From assembly GCA_026874595.1 (NCBI GenBank), contig CM049318.1, positions 60,240,250-60,304,249 on the forward strand: 64,000 bases of DNA, written 5' to 3'. How positions within the stretch are numbered: position 1 is the first letter of the stretch; every line of letters starts with the position of its first letter. A program made the translations under genes and the position numbers. This document shows positions 24,078-35,123 of this stretch, one piece after another. The notes beneath the pieces were generated by a model. It was not told where the DNA came from. It did no database searches and saw nothing but the letters and a program-made list of their open reading frames with translations. The DNA comes from Sipunculus nudus (taxonomy: Eukaryota; Annelida; Sipuncula; Golfingiida; Sipunculidae).

Positions 24078-24919
24078 TTTGCTGTTCTGGCTGCTCACAT
24101 CCATGTTCTGTATGTTTTTTGCTGTTCTGGCTGCTCACATCCATGTTCTGTATGTTTTTTGCTGTTCTGGCTACTCACATCCATGTTCTGTATGTTTTTT
24201 GCTGTTCTGGCTGCTCACATCCATGTTCTGTATGTTTTTTGCTGTTCTGGCTGCTCATATCCATGTTCTGTATGTTTTTTGCTGTTCAGGCTGCTCACAT
24301 CCATGTTTTGTATGTTTTTTGCTGTTCAGGCTGCTCACATCCATGTTTTGTATGTTTTTTGCTGTTCTGGCTGCTCACATCCATGTTCTGTATGTTCTTT
24401 GCTGTTCTGGCTGCTCACATCCATGTTCTGTATGTTTTTTGCTGTTCTGGCTGCTCATATCCATGTTCTGTATGTTTTTTGCTGTTCAGGCTACTCACAT
24501 CCATGTCCTGTATGTTTTTTGCTGTTCTGGCTACTCACATCCATGTCCTGTATGTTTTTTGCTGTTCTGGCTACTCACATCCATGTCCTGTATGTTTTTT
24601 GCAGTTCTGGCTGCTCACATCCATGTTCTGTATGTTTTTTGCTGTTCTGGCTGCTCATATCCATGTTCTGTATGTTTTTTGCTGTTCTGGCTGCTCATAT
24701 CCATGTTCTGTATGTTTTTTGCTGTTCTGGCTGCTCATATCCATGTTCTGTATGTTTTTTGCTGTTCTGGCTGCTCATATCCATGTTCTGTATGTTTTTT
24801 GCTGTTCAGGCTGCTCATATCCATGTTCTGTATGTTTTTTGCTGTTCAGGCTACTCACATCCATGTTCTGTATGTTTTTTGCTGTTCAGGCTACTCACAT
24901 CCATGTTCTGTATATTTTT
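24078..24919 (+). repeat. 40-bp minisatellite, block 2 (21 units)
   Basis: 842 bp of very regular 40-bp units between E1 and E2. All three forward frames are open across it. Unit variants differ mainly at TTCTGG/TTCAGG and GCTACTC/GCTGCTC. Confidence 0.98.
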
Positions 24920-27535
24920 AGCTCAGCTGACTATAAGTCATCTGAGCTATAGTCGTGGTCCATTGTCCGTCGTTCGTCCGTCTGTCCGTCCGTCCATCCG
25001 TCCGTCCGTAGATGTGGCACGTTTTGAAACCGTAAGACCTAGGAATCCAAAATTCAGCATAATGTTAGATGTCCCCAAGATCTCCTACCAAGCCAAAAAC
25101 TGGGTCTTTGCGACTTCATTCCTTTGAGAAATTAAGGAAAAACCTCAATTTTTTATTAAAAACCTATTTTCACACTTTAGGACTGCCTAATATCAAAACC
25201 ACTCATCTGTTTTTTCTCATATTTCCTATAAATAATTCTCTATATAATTCCTATGTACATGCCAGAAATTAGGTCTGTATTATTTAATTTAAAAAAGTTA
25301 TGGGCCCAAACATAATGCATTTTTTAAATAATCAGGAAAGAAATTTTATCACTTAACACAAAACTTGTTAAAGCTAAGCACTTTTTTTCCAGTAATATTA
25401 CTTTTATTAATCAAAATTAATTTGTATACCCAAAATTAGATCAAAATCTTTTAAATTTTTAAAAATATTAGCAAAAATAAAAAATTGGTACCTTAAATTT
25501 TGCCCAACTTTGACCATGGCACGTTTTTTTGCTGTAACTGCTGTGGATTTAATTTTCACAGCATGTTATTGTTAGCATTTCAACTGTTAACACCAAAAAT
25601 TTGAAACCAGTTGATCAAAAACTGTAGATTTTATTCAAGTTTTCAAGCACCATGTCACATATTGCTAGTGTTATTCAGTTTGCTAGAGCTCAGCTCCCGA
25701 GCTTCAGCTCTAAGTTCCTTAAATTTGGCATACAGTTAGATTTCTCCAAAATCCCCTACCATGCAAAGAATTTGGTCACTAGGACTTAATTCCTTCGAGA
25801 TATCAATGAAAAACTTAATTTTTCCATTAAAAACCCAATGTTACACTTTAAGACTGCCTAATATCAAAACCACTGATCTGACTTTGATCATATATAATAT
25901 ACATTTTTTTCTATACATTCACTATGCACATGCCAGAAATGATGTCAGTATTGTGTATTTTTTTTAAGTTATGGGCCCAAACATAATGCACTTTGTAAAA
26001 AATCAAGAAATATATTTACTCCCTTAACAAGGGCATTGCTGAAGCTAGAGATCTTTTTTGTCAGGGATGTAACATTATTTAATCAAGATTCAATTGAATA
26101 CCCAAAATTAGTTCTGAATTTTTCAAATTTTATAAGTTATTAGTATAAATATAAAATTAGTACCTTAAATTTTGCCCAACTGTGACCATGGCACTTTTGT
26201 TTCCCGTGAGCACTGTTGATATAATTTTCATATCATGCACACATAAGGATTTCAGCTTTTTAGTTTAGAAAGCTGAAAGAAATTTGCCAAATATTGTAGC
26301 TTTTATTAATGTTTTTTATGAGACCCTGTCAGACTTTGGCTCTCTCCAGCCCCTCTTGAGTCACCTGTATGTTGACCTTGTTGACCTTTCATCAAATTAT
26401 GCACGCTTGAGGGGAGAATCCTGGCAGCTGATGGCCAGCCACAGTTGATCCAGGTGTTCAACCCAACTCATCTAGTAGTTTTAAACAACAACATAACAAT
26501 AAACAATAAATTAATAAATTTTTATTGGTTTTTAATAACAAATTAAAGAAAAATAGAAAAGGAATTTGTTAGTTTATAATGACAGGAAATTAACTTGCAG
26601 TTACTGATGATATAAGAATCTTGTATCGATGGGTAGAATGTCACATATTCCAAATAACACCATGCAGTCACCTATGGCATTTTTTAGTTCATTTTTAATG
26701 ATAAAGAAGTAAATCATATTATTCATTACTAATCATTAAGGATTATATGAAGGAAATTAATGATAGACAAAGATGCAGTTGATAATATTAATCTAGATTC
26801 CTACTGTGTCTAGTGTGTACATTGATGTGAAATTAGTCCAAAATGAATTTTTTACAGTTATTTTTTAATATAAATAAAAGCCATAAAACCAGGTACTTAT
26901 GATCATTATTTAAATGTGTGAATTTTGTATATTCTTGATTCTCAACATCATTGTTTGGTGAAAACTGAATAAATACCAGACATGGCGCGAATACTTTGTA
27001 ATTGTATTTAAATACGAATATGATTATGTACTCCATTATAAAATTTCTTGCATAAAGAATGGGAATTCAGGTAAAAATGAAAGTATATGAATACTCGTGC
27101 AAATACTTTCAAAATGTATTCATGAATGCATTCATGAATATATTCTTTAATATTATTTTAATAATCATATCAATTATATTTCATTTTAAAAAATCATATG
27201 ATTCTCTTATTATTTTTAATAAAAATTATATTTGGGACAATATTTGTAATCTTTTTAATAAATAGTTAAACTCTTATATTATATGTTCTGCTTATAAGTT
27301 ATATGGCCAAGTCAAAATCTGTGTGACAGTAGTACTCCATTTGTTAATAAAATAAATGAAATCAATCCTCTTCCCTGTCTCCAAAGGTACTATCAAAATC
27401 ATACATAAGCTAAACAACAACAACTCATAATACAGCTTATATTTATTACCACACAAAACCAGCATGTGCCTGATTTCTAAATAATATTTTTTTATCATAT
27501 ATAACAGCTGAGCGTCGTGACCCACAGGTCCCTTG
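24920..27535 (+). mobile_element. E element (copy E2), long type with SHLYVDL module
   Basis: Same 5' hairpin and TCCG tract as E1. The body unit is duplicated: the ACTGCTGTGGATTTAATTTT motif near 25540 recurs as GCACTGTTGATATAATTTTC near 26210. A different 3' half contains a coding-like module (26330-26448) and a long AT-rich tail. It ends CAGCTGAGCG, then GACCCACAGGTC plus CCTTG. It is closely similar to E3 along its length. Confidence 0.85.
26330..26448 (+). pseudogene. Captured coding-like module in E2
   Basis: The frame reads ETLSDFGSLQPLLSHLYVDL, then VDLSSNYARLR, then QLMASHS and a stop. Copies in E3 and E4 keep the SHLYVDL.DLS.NYARLR core with conservative changes. The source gene is not recognised. 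Confidence 0.45.
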
Positions 27536-29459
27536 TTTGCTGTTCTGGCTGCTCACATCCATGTTCTGTATGTTTTTTGCTGTTCTGGCTACTCACATCC
27601 ATGTTCTGTATGTTTTTTGCTGTTCTGGCTACTCACATCCATGTTCTGTATGTTTTTTGCTGTTCTGGCTGCTCACATCCATGTTCTGTATGATTTTTGC
27701 TGTTCTGGCTGCTCACATCCATGTTCTGTATGTTTTTTGCTGTTCTGGCTGCTCACATCCATGTTCTGTATGTTTTTTGCTGTTCTGGCTACTCACATTC
27801 CTGTTCTGTATGTTTTTTGCTGTTCTGGCTACTCACATCCATGTTCTGTATGTTTTTTGCTGTTCTGGCTACTCACATCCATGTTCTGTATGTTTTTTGC
27901 TGTTCTGGCTACTCACATCCATGTTCTGTATGTTTTTTGCTGTTCTGGCTACTCACATCCATGTTCTGTATGTTTTTTGCTGTTCTGGCTCCTCACATCC
28001 ATGTTCTGTATGTTTTTTGCTGTTCTGGCTACTCACATCCATGTTCTGTATGTTTTTTGCTGTTCTGGCTACTCACATCCATGTTCTGTATGTTTTTTGC
28101 TGTTCTGGCTACTCACATCCATGTTCTGTATGCTTTTGCTGTTCTGGCTACTCACATCCATGTTCTGTATGTTTTTTTGCTGTTCTGGCTCCTCACATCC
28201 ATGTTCTGTATGTTTTTTGCTGTTCTGGCTGCTCACATCCATGTTCTGTATGTTTTTTGCTGTTCTGGCTGCTCACATCCATGTTCTGTATGTTTTTTGC
28301 TGTTCAGGCTACTCACATCCATGTTCTGTATGTTTTTTGCTGTTCTGGCTACTCACATCCATGTTCTGTATGTTTTTTGCTGTTCTGGCCACTCACATCC
28401 ATGTTCTGTATGTTTTTTGCTGTTCTGGCCACTCACATCCATGTTCTGTATGTTTTTTGCTGTTCTGGCTACTCACATCCATGTTCTGTATGTTTTTTTG
28501 CTGTTCTGGCTCCTCACATCCATGTTCTGTATGTTTTTTGCTGTTCTGGCTCCTCACATCCATGTTCTGTATGTTTTTTGTTGTTCTGGCTACTCACATC
28601 CATGTTCTGTATGTTTTTTGCTGTTCTGGCTTCTCACATCCATGTTCTGTATGTTTTTTGCTGTTCTGGCTACTCACATCCATGTTCTGTATGTTTTTTG
28701 CTGTTCTGGCTCCTCACATCCATGTTCTGTATGTTTTTTGCTGTTCTGGCTGCTCACATCCATGTTCTGTATGTTTTTTGCTGTTCTGGCTGCTCACATC
28801 CATGTTCTGTATGTTTTTTGCTGTTCAGGCTACTCACATCCATGTTCTGTATGTTTTTTGTTGTTCCAGGCTACTCACATCCATGTTCTGTATGTTTTTT
28901 GTTGTTCTGGCTACTCACATCCATGTTCTGTATGTTTTTTGCTGTTCTAGCTGCTCACATCCATGTTCTGTATGTTTTTTGTTGTTCTGGCTGCTCACAT
29001 CCATGTTCTGTATGTTTTTTGATGTTCTGGCTGCACATATCCATGTTCTGTATGTTTTTTGCTGTTCTGGCTGCTCACATCCATGTTCTGTATGTTTTTT
29101 GCTGTTCTGGCTGCTCACATCCATGTTCTGTATGTTTTTTGCTGTTCAGGCTACTCATATCCATGTTCTGTATGTTTTTTGCTGTTCTGGCTGCTCACAT
29201 CCATGTTCTGTATGTTTTTTGCTGTTCTGGCTCCTCACATCCATGTTCTGTATGTTTTTTGCTGTTCTGGCTCCTCACATCCATGTTCTGTATGTTTTTT
29301 CCTGTTCTGGCTACTCACATCCATGTTCTGTATGTTTTTTGCTGTTCTGGCTACTCACATCCATGTTCTGTATGTTTTTTGCTGTTCTGGCTGCTCACAT
29401 CCATGTTCTGTATGTTTTTTGCTGTTCTGGCTCCTCACATCCATGTTCTGTATGTTTTT
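27536..29459 (+). repeat. 40-bp minisatellite, block 3 (48 units)
   Basis: 1924 bp, the longest block, highly homogeneous, with rare 1-2 bp length variants (for example near 28133 and 28490). Forward frames of 642 and 651 codons arise because 40 is not a multiple of 3 and the unit has no stop in any frame. There is no start context, domain or codon bias for a real protein. Confidence 0.98.
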
Positions 29460-32084
29460 AGCTCAGCTGACTTTAAGTCATCTGAGCTATAGTCGTGGTC
29501 CATTGTCCGTCGTCCGTCCGTCTGTCCGTCCGTCCGTCCGTCCGTCCGTCCGTCCGTCCGTCCGTAGATGTGGCACGTTTTGAAACCGTAAGACCTAGGA
29601 ATCCAAAATTCAGCATAATGTTAGATGTCCCCAAGATCTCCTATCAAGCCGAAAACTGGGTCTTTGCGACTTCGTTCCTTTGAGAAATTAAGGAAAAACC
29701 TCAATTTTTTATTAAAATCCTATTTTCACACTTCAGGACTGCCTAATATCAAAACCACTCATCTGTTTTACCTCATATTTACCATAAATATTCCTCTATA
29801 TAGTTCCTATGTACATGCCAGAAATTATGTCTGTATTATTTTATTTAAAAAAGTTATGGGCCCAAACATAATGCATTTTGTAAAAATCAGAAAAGATATT
29901 TGATCACTTAACACAAAAAATGTCAATGCTATGGACCTTTTTTCCAGTAATATAACTTTAATTAATCAAAATTAAATTGTATACCCAAAATTAGATGAAA
30001 ATCTTTTAAATTTTTTAAAATATTAATAAAAATAAAAAATTGGTACCTTAAATTTTGCCCAACTTTGACCATGGCACGTTTTTTTCCTGTAAGTACTGTG
30101 GATTTAATTTTCACAACATGTTTTTGTTAGCATTTCAACTGTTAATACCAAAAATTTGAAACCAGTTGATCAAAAACTGTAGATTTTAATCAAGTTTTCA
30201 AGCACCATGTAACATATTGTTTACATCAAGCTAGTGTTATGCAGTTTGCAAGAGCTCAGCTCCCCAGCTTCAGCTCTAAGTTCCTTAAATTCGGCATACA
30301 GTTAGATGTCTCCAAAATGCCCTACCATGCCAAGAATTTGGTCACTAGGACATTCGAGATATTAATGAAAAACTTCATTTTTCCATTAAAAACCCATTGT
30401 TACACTTCAAGACTGCCTAATATCAAAACCACTGATCTGACTTTAATTATAAATAATATACATATTTTTCATTCTCTATGCACATGCCAGAATGATGTCA
30501 GTATTGTGCAATTGTTTTAAGTTATTGGCCCAAACATAATGCACTTTGTAAAAAATCAAGAAATATATTTACTCCCTTAACAAGAGCATTGCTGAAGCTA
30601 GAGATTTTTTTGTCAGGGATGTAACATTATTTAATCAAGATTCAATTGAATACCCAAAATTAGTTCTGAATTTTTCAAATTTTATTTAGTATAAATATAA
30701 AATTAGTACCTTAAATTTTGCCCAACTGTGACCATGGCACGTTTGTTTCCCGTGAGCACTGTTGATATAATTTTCATATCATGCACACATAAGCATTTCA
30801 GCTTTTTAGTTTGGAAAGCTGAAAGAAATTGGCCAAAAATTGTAGCTTTTATTAATGTTTTTATGAGACCCTGTCAGACTTTGGCTCTCTCCAGCCCCTC
30901 TTGAGTCACCTGTATGTTGACCTTGTTGACCTTTCATCAAATTATGCACGCTTGAGGCGAGGCATACATGGAATCCAGGCAGCTTATGGCAAGCCACAGT
31001 TGATCCAGGTGTCCAACCCAACTCATCTAGTAGTTTTAACCAAGAACATAACAAAAGACAATAAATTAATAAATTTTTATTGGTTTTTAATAACAAATTA
31101 AAGAAAAATAGAAAAGGAATTTGTTAGTTTATAATAACAGGAAATTAACTTGCAGTTACTGATGATATAAGAATCTTGTATCGATGGGTAGAATGTCACA
31201 TAAACCAAATAACACCATGCAGTCACCTATGGCATTTTTCAGTTCAATTTTAATGATAAAGAAGTGAATCATATTATTCATTACTAATCATTAGGAATCA
31301 TATGAAGGAAATTAGACAAAGATGCAGTTGATAATATTAATCTAGATTCCTGCTGTGTCTAGTGTGTACATTGATGTGAAATTAGTCCAAAATGATTTTT
31401 TTACAGTTATTTTGTAATATAAATAAAAGCCATAAAACCAGGTACTTATGATCATTATTTAAATGTGTGAATTTTGTATATTCTGAATTCTCAACATCAT
31501 TTTTTGGTGAAAACTGAATAAATTCCAGACATTGTGCAAATACTTTGTAATTGTATTTAAATACGAATATGATTTTGTACTCCATTATAAAATTTCTTGC
31601 ATAAAGAATGGGAATTCAGGTAAAAATGAAAATATATGAATACTCATGCAAATACTTTTTAAATGTATTCATGAATGCATTCATGAATATATTCTTTAAT
31701 ATTATTTCAATAATCGTATCAGTTATATTTCATTTTAAAAAATCATATGATTCCCTTATTATTTTTAATAAAAATTATATTTGGGACAATATTTGTATTT
31801 TTTTTAATAAATAGTTAAACTCTTATATTATATGTTTTGCTTATAAGTTATATGGCCAAGTCAAAATCTGTGTGACAGTAGTACTCAATTTGTTAATAAA
31901 ATAAATGAAATCAATCCTCTTCCCTGTCTCCAAAGGTACTATCAAAATCATACATAAGCTAAACAACAACAACTCATAATACAGCTTATATTTATTACCA
32001 CACAAAACCAGCATGTGCCTCATTTCTAAATAATATTTTTTTATCATATATAACAGCTGAGCGTCGTGACCCATAGGTCCCTTG
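29460..32084 (+). mobile_element. E element (copy E3), long type
   Basis: 2625 bp, near-identical in layout to E2 (2616 bp): hairpin, TCCG tract, two body units, coding-like module, AT-rich tail, then GACCCATAGGTC plus CCTTG. Flanked on both sides by minisatellite at the same position in the unit as E1 and E2. The E2/E3 similarity suggests duplication of an E-plus-array block or two recent insertions. Confidence 0.85.
30865..31041 (+). pseudogene. Captured coding-like module in E3
   Basis: Opens ETLSDFGSLQPLLSHLYVDL and continues through NYARLRRGIHGIQAAYGKPQ, staying open past PTHLVVL. It is longer than in E2 because an indel shifts the frame past the stop. Confidence 0.4.
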
Positions 32085-32800
32085 TTTGCTGTTCTGGCTA
32101 CTCACATCCATGTTCTGTATGTTTTTTGCTGTTCAGACTACTCACATCCATGTTCTGTATGTTTTTTGTTTTTCAGGCTACTCACATCCATGTTCTGTAT
32201 GTTTTTTGCTGTTCTAGCTGCTCACATCCATGTTCTGTATGTTTTTTGTTGTTCTGGCTGCTCACATCCATGTTCTGTATGTTTTTTTATGTTCTGGCTG
32301 CACAGATCCATGTTCTGTATGTTTTTTGCTGTTCTGGCTGCTCACATCCATGTTCTGTATGTTTTTTGCTGTTCTGGCTGCTCACATCCATGTTCTGTAT
32401 GTTTTTTCTGTTCTGGCTGCTCATATCCATGTTCTGTATGTTTTTTGCTGTTAAGGCTGCACATATCCATGTTCTGTATGTTTTTTGCTGTTCTGGCTGC
32501 TCACATCCATGTTCTGTATGTTTTTTGCTGTTCAGGCTGCACATATCCATGTTCTGTATGTTTTTTGCTGTTCAGGCTGCACATTTCCATGTTCTGTATG
32601 TTTTTTGCTGTTCTGGCTGCTCACATCCATGTTCTGTATGTTTTTTGCTGCTCTGGCTGCTCACATCCATGTTCTGTATGTTTTTGATGTTCTGGCTACT
32701 CACATCCATGTTCTGTATGTGTTTGATGTTCTGGCTACTCACATCCATGTTCTGTATGTTTTTGATGTTCTGGCTGCTCATATCCATGTTCTGTATGTAT
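32085..32800 (+). repeat. 40-bp minisatellite, block 4 (about 18 units), abutting a CHPF exon
   Basis: Regular 40-bp units, with the last few shortened to 38 bp. The block runs to within six bases of the exon at 32807. Its last partial unit CCATGTTCTGTATGTATTTC forms the exon's upstream tract. Several units carry TTTTTTGCTGTTCAG|G, a good match to a splice acceptor. Confidence 0.97.
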
Positions 32801-32806
32801 TTCAAG

Positions 32807-32920
32807 GTGCTGATCCTCCTACCCAGCCCAAGAACAGGTTTGACGTGATCCGCTGGGATTACTTCACAGAAACACATCTCTACCTCAACAGTGATTTCAG
32901 TAATTACAAAGAACTAGTGG
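32807..32920 (+). CDS. CHPF: CHPF exon: start of the second glycosyltransferase-like domain
   Basis: 114 bp, acceptor GTATTTCAAG and donor GTGG|GTAGGT, phase 1 on both sides. It encodes ADPPTQPKNRFDVIRWDYFT, then ETHLYLNSD. The R-F-[DE]-V-[IL]-R-W-D-Y-F-T-E signature is strongly shared with the CHPF family. The acceptor lies in the edge of the minisatellite, and its tract is weaker than those of many array units. The frame stays open upstream through part of the array. Confidence 0.85.
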
Positions 32921-33464
32921 GTAGGTGCACACCTGTATCCTCACCAGGCTCATATGCAGGCAAAGTCTGACCTCATGAAAGGCTCAGCAAAATGTTTGTT
33001 GTTCAAAATTGAAAATAGTATCTATTTGAGCATTCACATGTAAGCTTATCATGTAGACATGGTGTAACAAACCCAGAAAACAAGGGAACCTACATCATCA
33101 CTGGATATATCCCTATAATCATGTATAATCATGGGGTTTGTCTCATTAGGCAAGAAACACATATTTCTCAGTAAGGGCAATATCTTGATGGTATCAAATG
33201 GACCACTTTCATGTTTAGCACCTGTGGGTCAAACCTGGTTACACAGTTTTAACACACATTAATAAATGAAAATACAGTAGAAAATTAAGGAATTCACCTT
33301 CAGTCAACTGTACCCCGAATCGCCTGGCAACAGGTTAAAATGGTGACAGTGCTAGGCTCTGGAATACTTATACTTATAAACAGTTTGACAGTTATTTGTG
33401 TTTAAATAAAGTTTTAAATGAGTAAAGATATGAATAAAGAATATGAGCCATATTTATTTTACAG
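32921..33464 (+). other. CHPF last intron
   Basis: A 544-bp intron from donor GTAGGT to acceptor TTATTTTACAG. No repeat family was recognised, in contrast to the preceding intron. Confidence 0.75.
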
Positions 33465-34603
33465 GTGCTGATAAGCTGGATGTACAAGACATCCTGAATA
33501 TAACCATGGACCGCCTTAATAAGCGCCATGGCAACACCTTGGCATACAGTCGTCTTGTGAATGGGTACCGCCGTTTTGACCCAGGCCGTGGGATGGAGTA
33601 TATCCTCGATCTGGTGGTGAAAGAGAAATTCTCCGGAAAAGAGATCGACAAACGTGTCAAACTGCTTCGTCCCCTGAGCTTTGTAGAAATCGTCCCGATG
33701 CCATATGTCACAGAGAATTCTCGTATCAATCTGGTCGTTCCAGTGACGATGAAGGATAAGGATTTCGCCGTGAGCTTTTTAGACTCTTATGCTAAGACTT
33801 GTTTAGACTCTGGAGACAACTCTAATTTGTATGTTATTTTTATATATGAAGGTACAGAACCAAAGGCTAAAAAAGATGATCCTTATGCAGTTATGAAGTC
33901 TATGATACAGTATTATGAGAACAAATACGTAGGAAGTGCCAGGATGTTTTCTTCCACTCTCGTAGACATGAACCCAACAGAGTTTACAATCACAGATTCT
34001 ATTTCTAAAACACTTGCCCCAGAGTCTCTTATATTGATGGGGACAGTTGACATGGAATTAACTATAGAGTTCCTGAATCGTGTCCGCATGAATACAATAA
34101 ACGGTTGGCAGACATTTTTCCCTATAGGTTTCTGGCAGTATAAACCGAACTTGGTTTACAATGAAAAACCTTACCCAACTACAGTAGAGATAAATAAAAA
34201 TGTCGGCCATTTTGATGCTAATTCATATATTGTAGCAGGATTTTATAATAGTGACTATATGTATGCCCGCAAAGAAATGCAAAAGTCTGCCAAAAGAGCT
34301 AAACTCACAGATTTATATACATTATTTTTACAGTATCACAAATTGCATGTTTTTCGTGCTACAGAACCAGCCCTTCGTCATAAATACAGGGAGCGCATAT
34401 GTAACCCTGTATTAAATGAAGAGACTTATTCTCGTTGTTTAAAACAACGATCAGAAGGTTTAGCAAGCAGGGCCCAGCTGGCTGTGTTAATATTAGAACA
34501 TCAGCAAAATGTAGATAAGGGACACATGGATATTATACACCAACAACAAAACCCTAATGTAGACCAAATGAAACCCAACATGCTAAAAAAGAAAAAGAAA
34601 TGA
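33465..34603 (+). CDS. CHPF: CHPF terminal exon: C-terminal CHGN/GT7-like domain
   Basis: 1139 bp coding, entering in phase 1, stop at 34601-34603. It encodes ADKLDVQDIL, LVNGYRRFDPGRGMEY, RVKLLRPLSFVEIVP, MPYVTE, FLNRVRMNTINGWQTFFP, FYNSDYMYARKEM and a C-terminal RCLKQRSEGLASRAQLA. These match the chondroitin N-acetylgalactosaminyltransferase family (Pfam CHGN) and the polymerizing-factor branch in particular. Where catalytic chondroitin synthases have a D-x-D metal site, this protein reads TVDMEL (V-D-M at 34046-34054), consistent with a non-catalytic partner acting in the Golgi. The protein ends in a run of five lysines. A very similar single large last exon is usual for the family. CHPF2 is the main alternative name. 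Confidence 0.9.
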
Positions 34604-35123
34604 TGAAATATATGATCTTAGGACAATATGTCTGCTTTTTCCCAGGTGCCAAGTAAACCAGTATACCTTCCCTCTGTACAGCTATGTTTAATTGGTATGT
34701 AGTATGCAAATTGCAGCAGCTGAATGCAGCACACTGAATATGGCACCAGTTCAGAGAGGCTGTTTATTTGTAGGCCTTAAAACACTGTAGAAATCTGCAA
34801 CATGACAATGGTGATGTCAACAACTGCAAGGTCAAAGGTCATACACTTGGTAACCAGGTTACATGGTTACCATGCTTTGTGTGCCAGCTGGATCAATTCT
34901 TCTCTGAGAATTCCATTTTTTATGTGTTCGAGTTCTGCATGTCACACTACCAAGCAAATAAATGGTTAATTGAAAAACAGTTTGAGCCAAAATAGATTTT
35001 TTCCAGTTGCATTTGCATACTGCATGCCAACTATAGCTCATCAGTACTGCAGCCATCCAGTTGTATACACATTAATACATTTGTTATATTACAAAAACCA
35101 TTATGAAAGTGACTGTTAATAAA
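34604..35123 (+). other. Probable CHPF 3' UTR with candidate poly(A) signals
   Basis: AATAAA occurs at 34957-34962 and 35118-35123 downstream of the stop. Either could end the transcript, and longer forms cannot be excluded because the sequence further on is not clearly different. Confidence 0.4.

Noticed and set aside
27536-29459. CRISPR-like array
   Set aside because: Units are directly adjacent without unique spacers, and the context is a eukaryotic gene intron.
27533-29492. Forward open frames of 642, 651 and 417 codons, and similar ones at 21379-22388, 24075-25127 and 32066-32970, as cysteine-rich membrane proteins
   Set aside because: They are readings of a 40-bp stop-free tandem unit in all three frames. 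The peptide repeats every 40 residues with no domain, and the sequence lies in a spliced intron.
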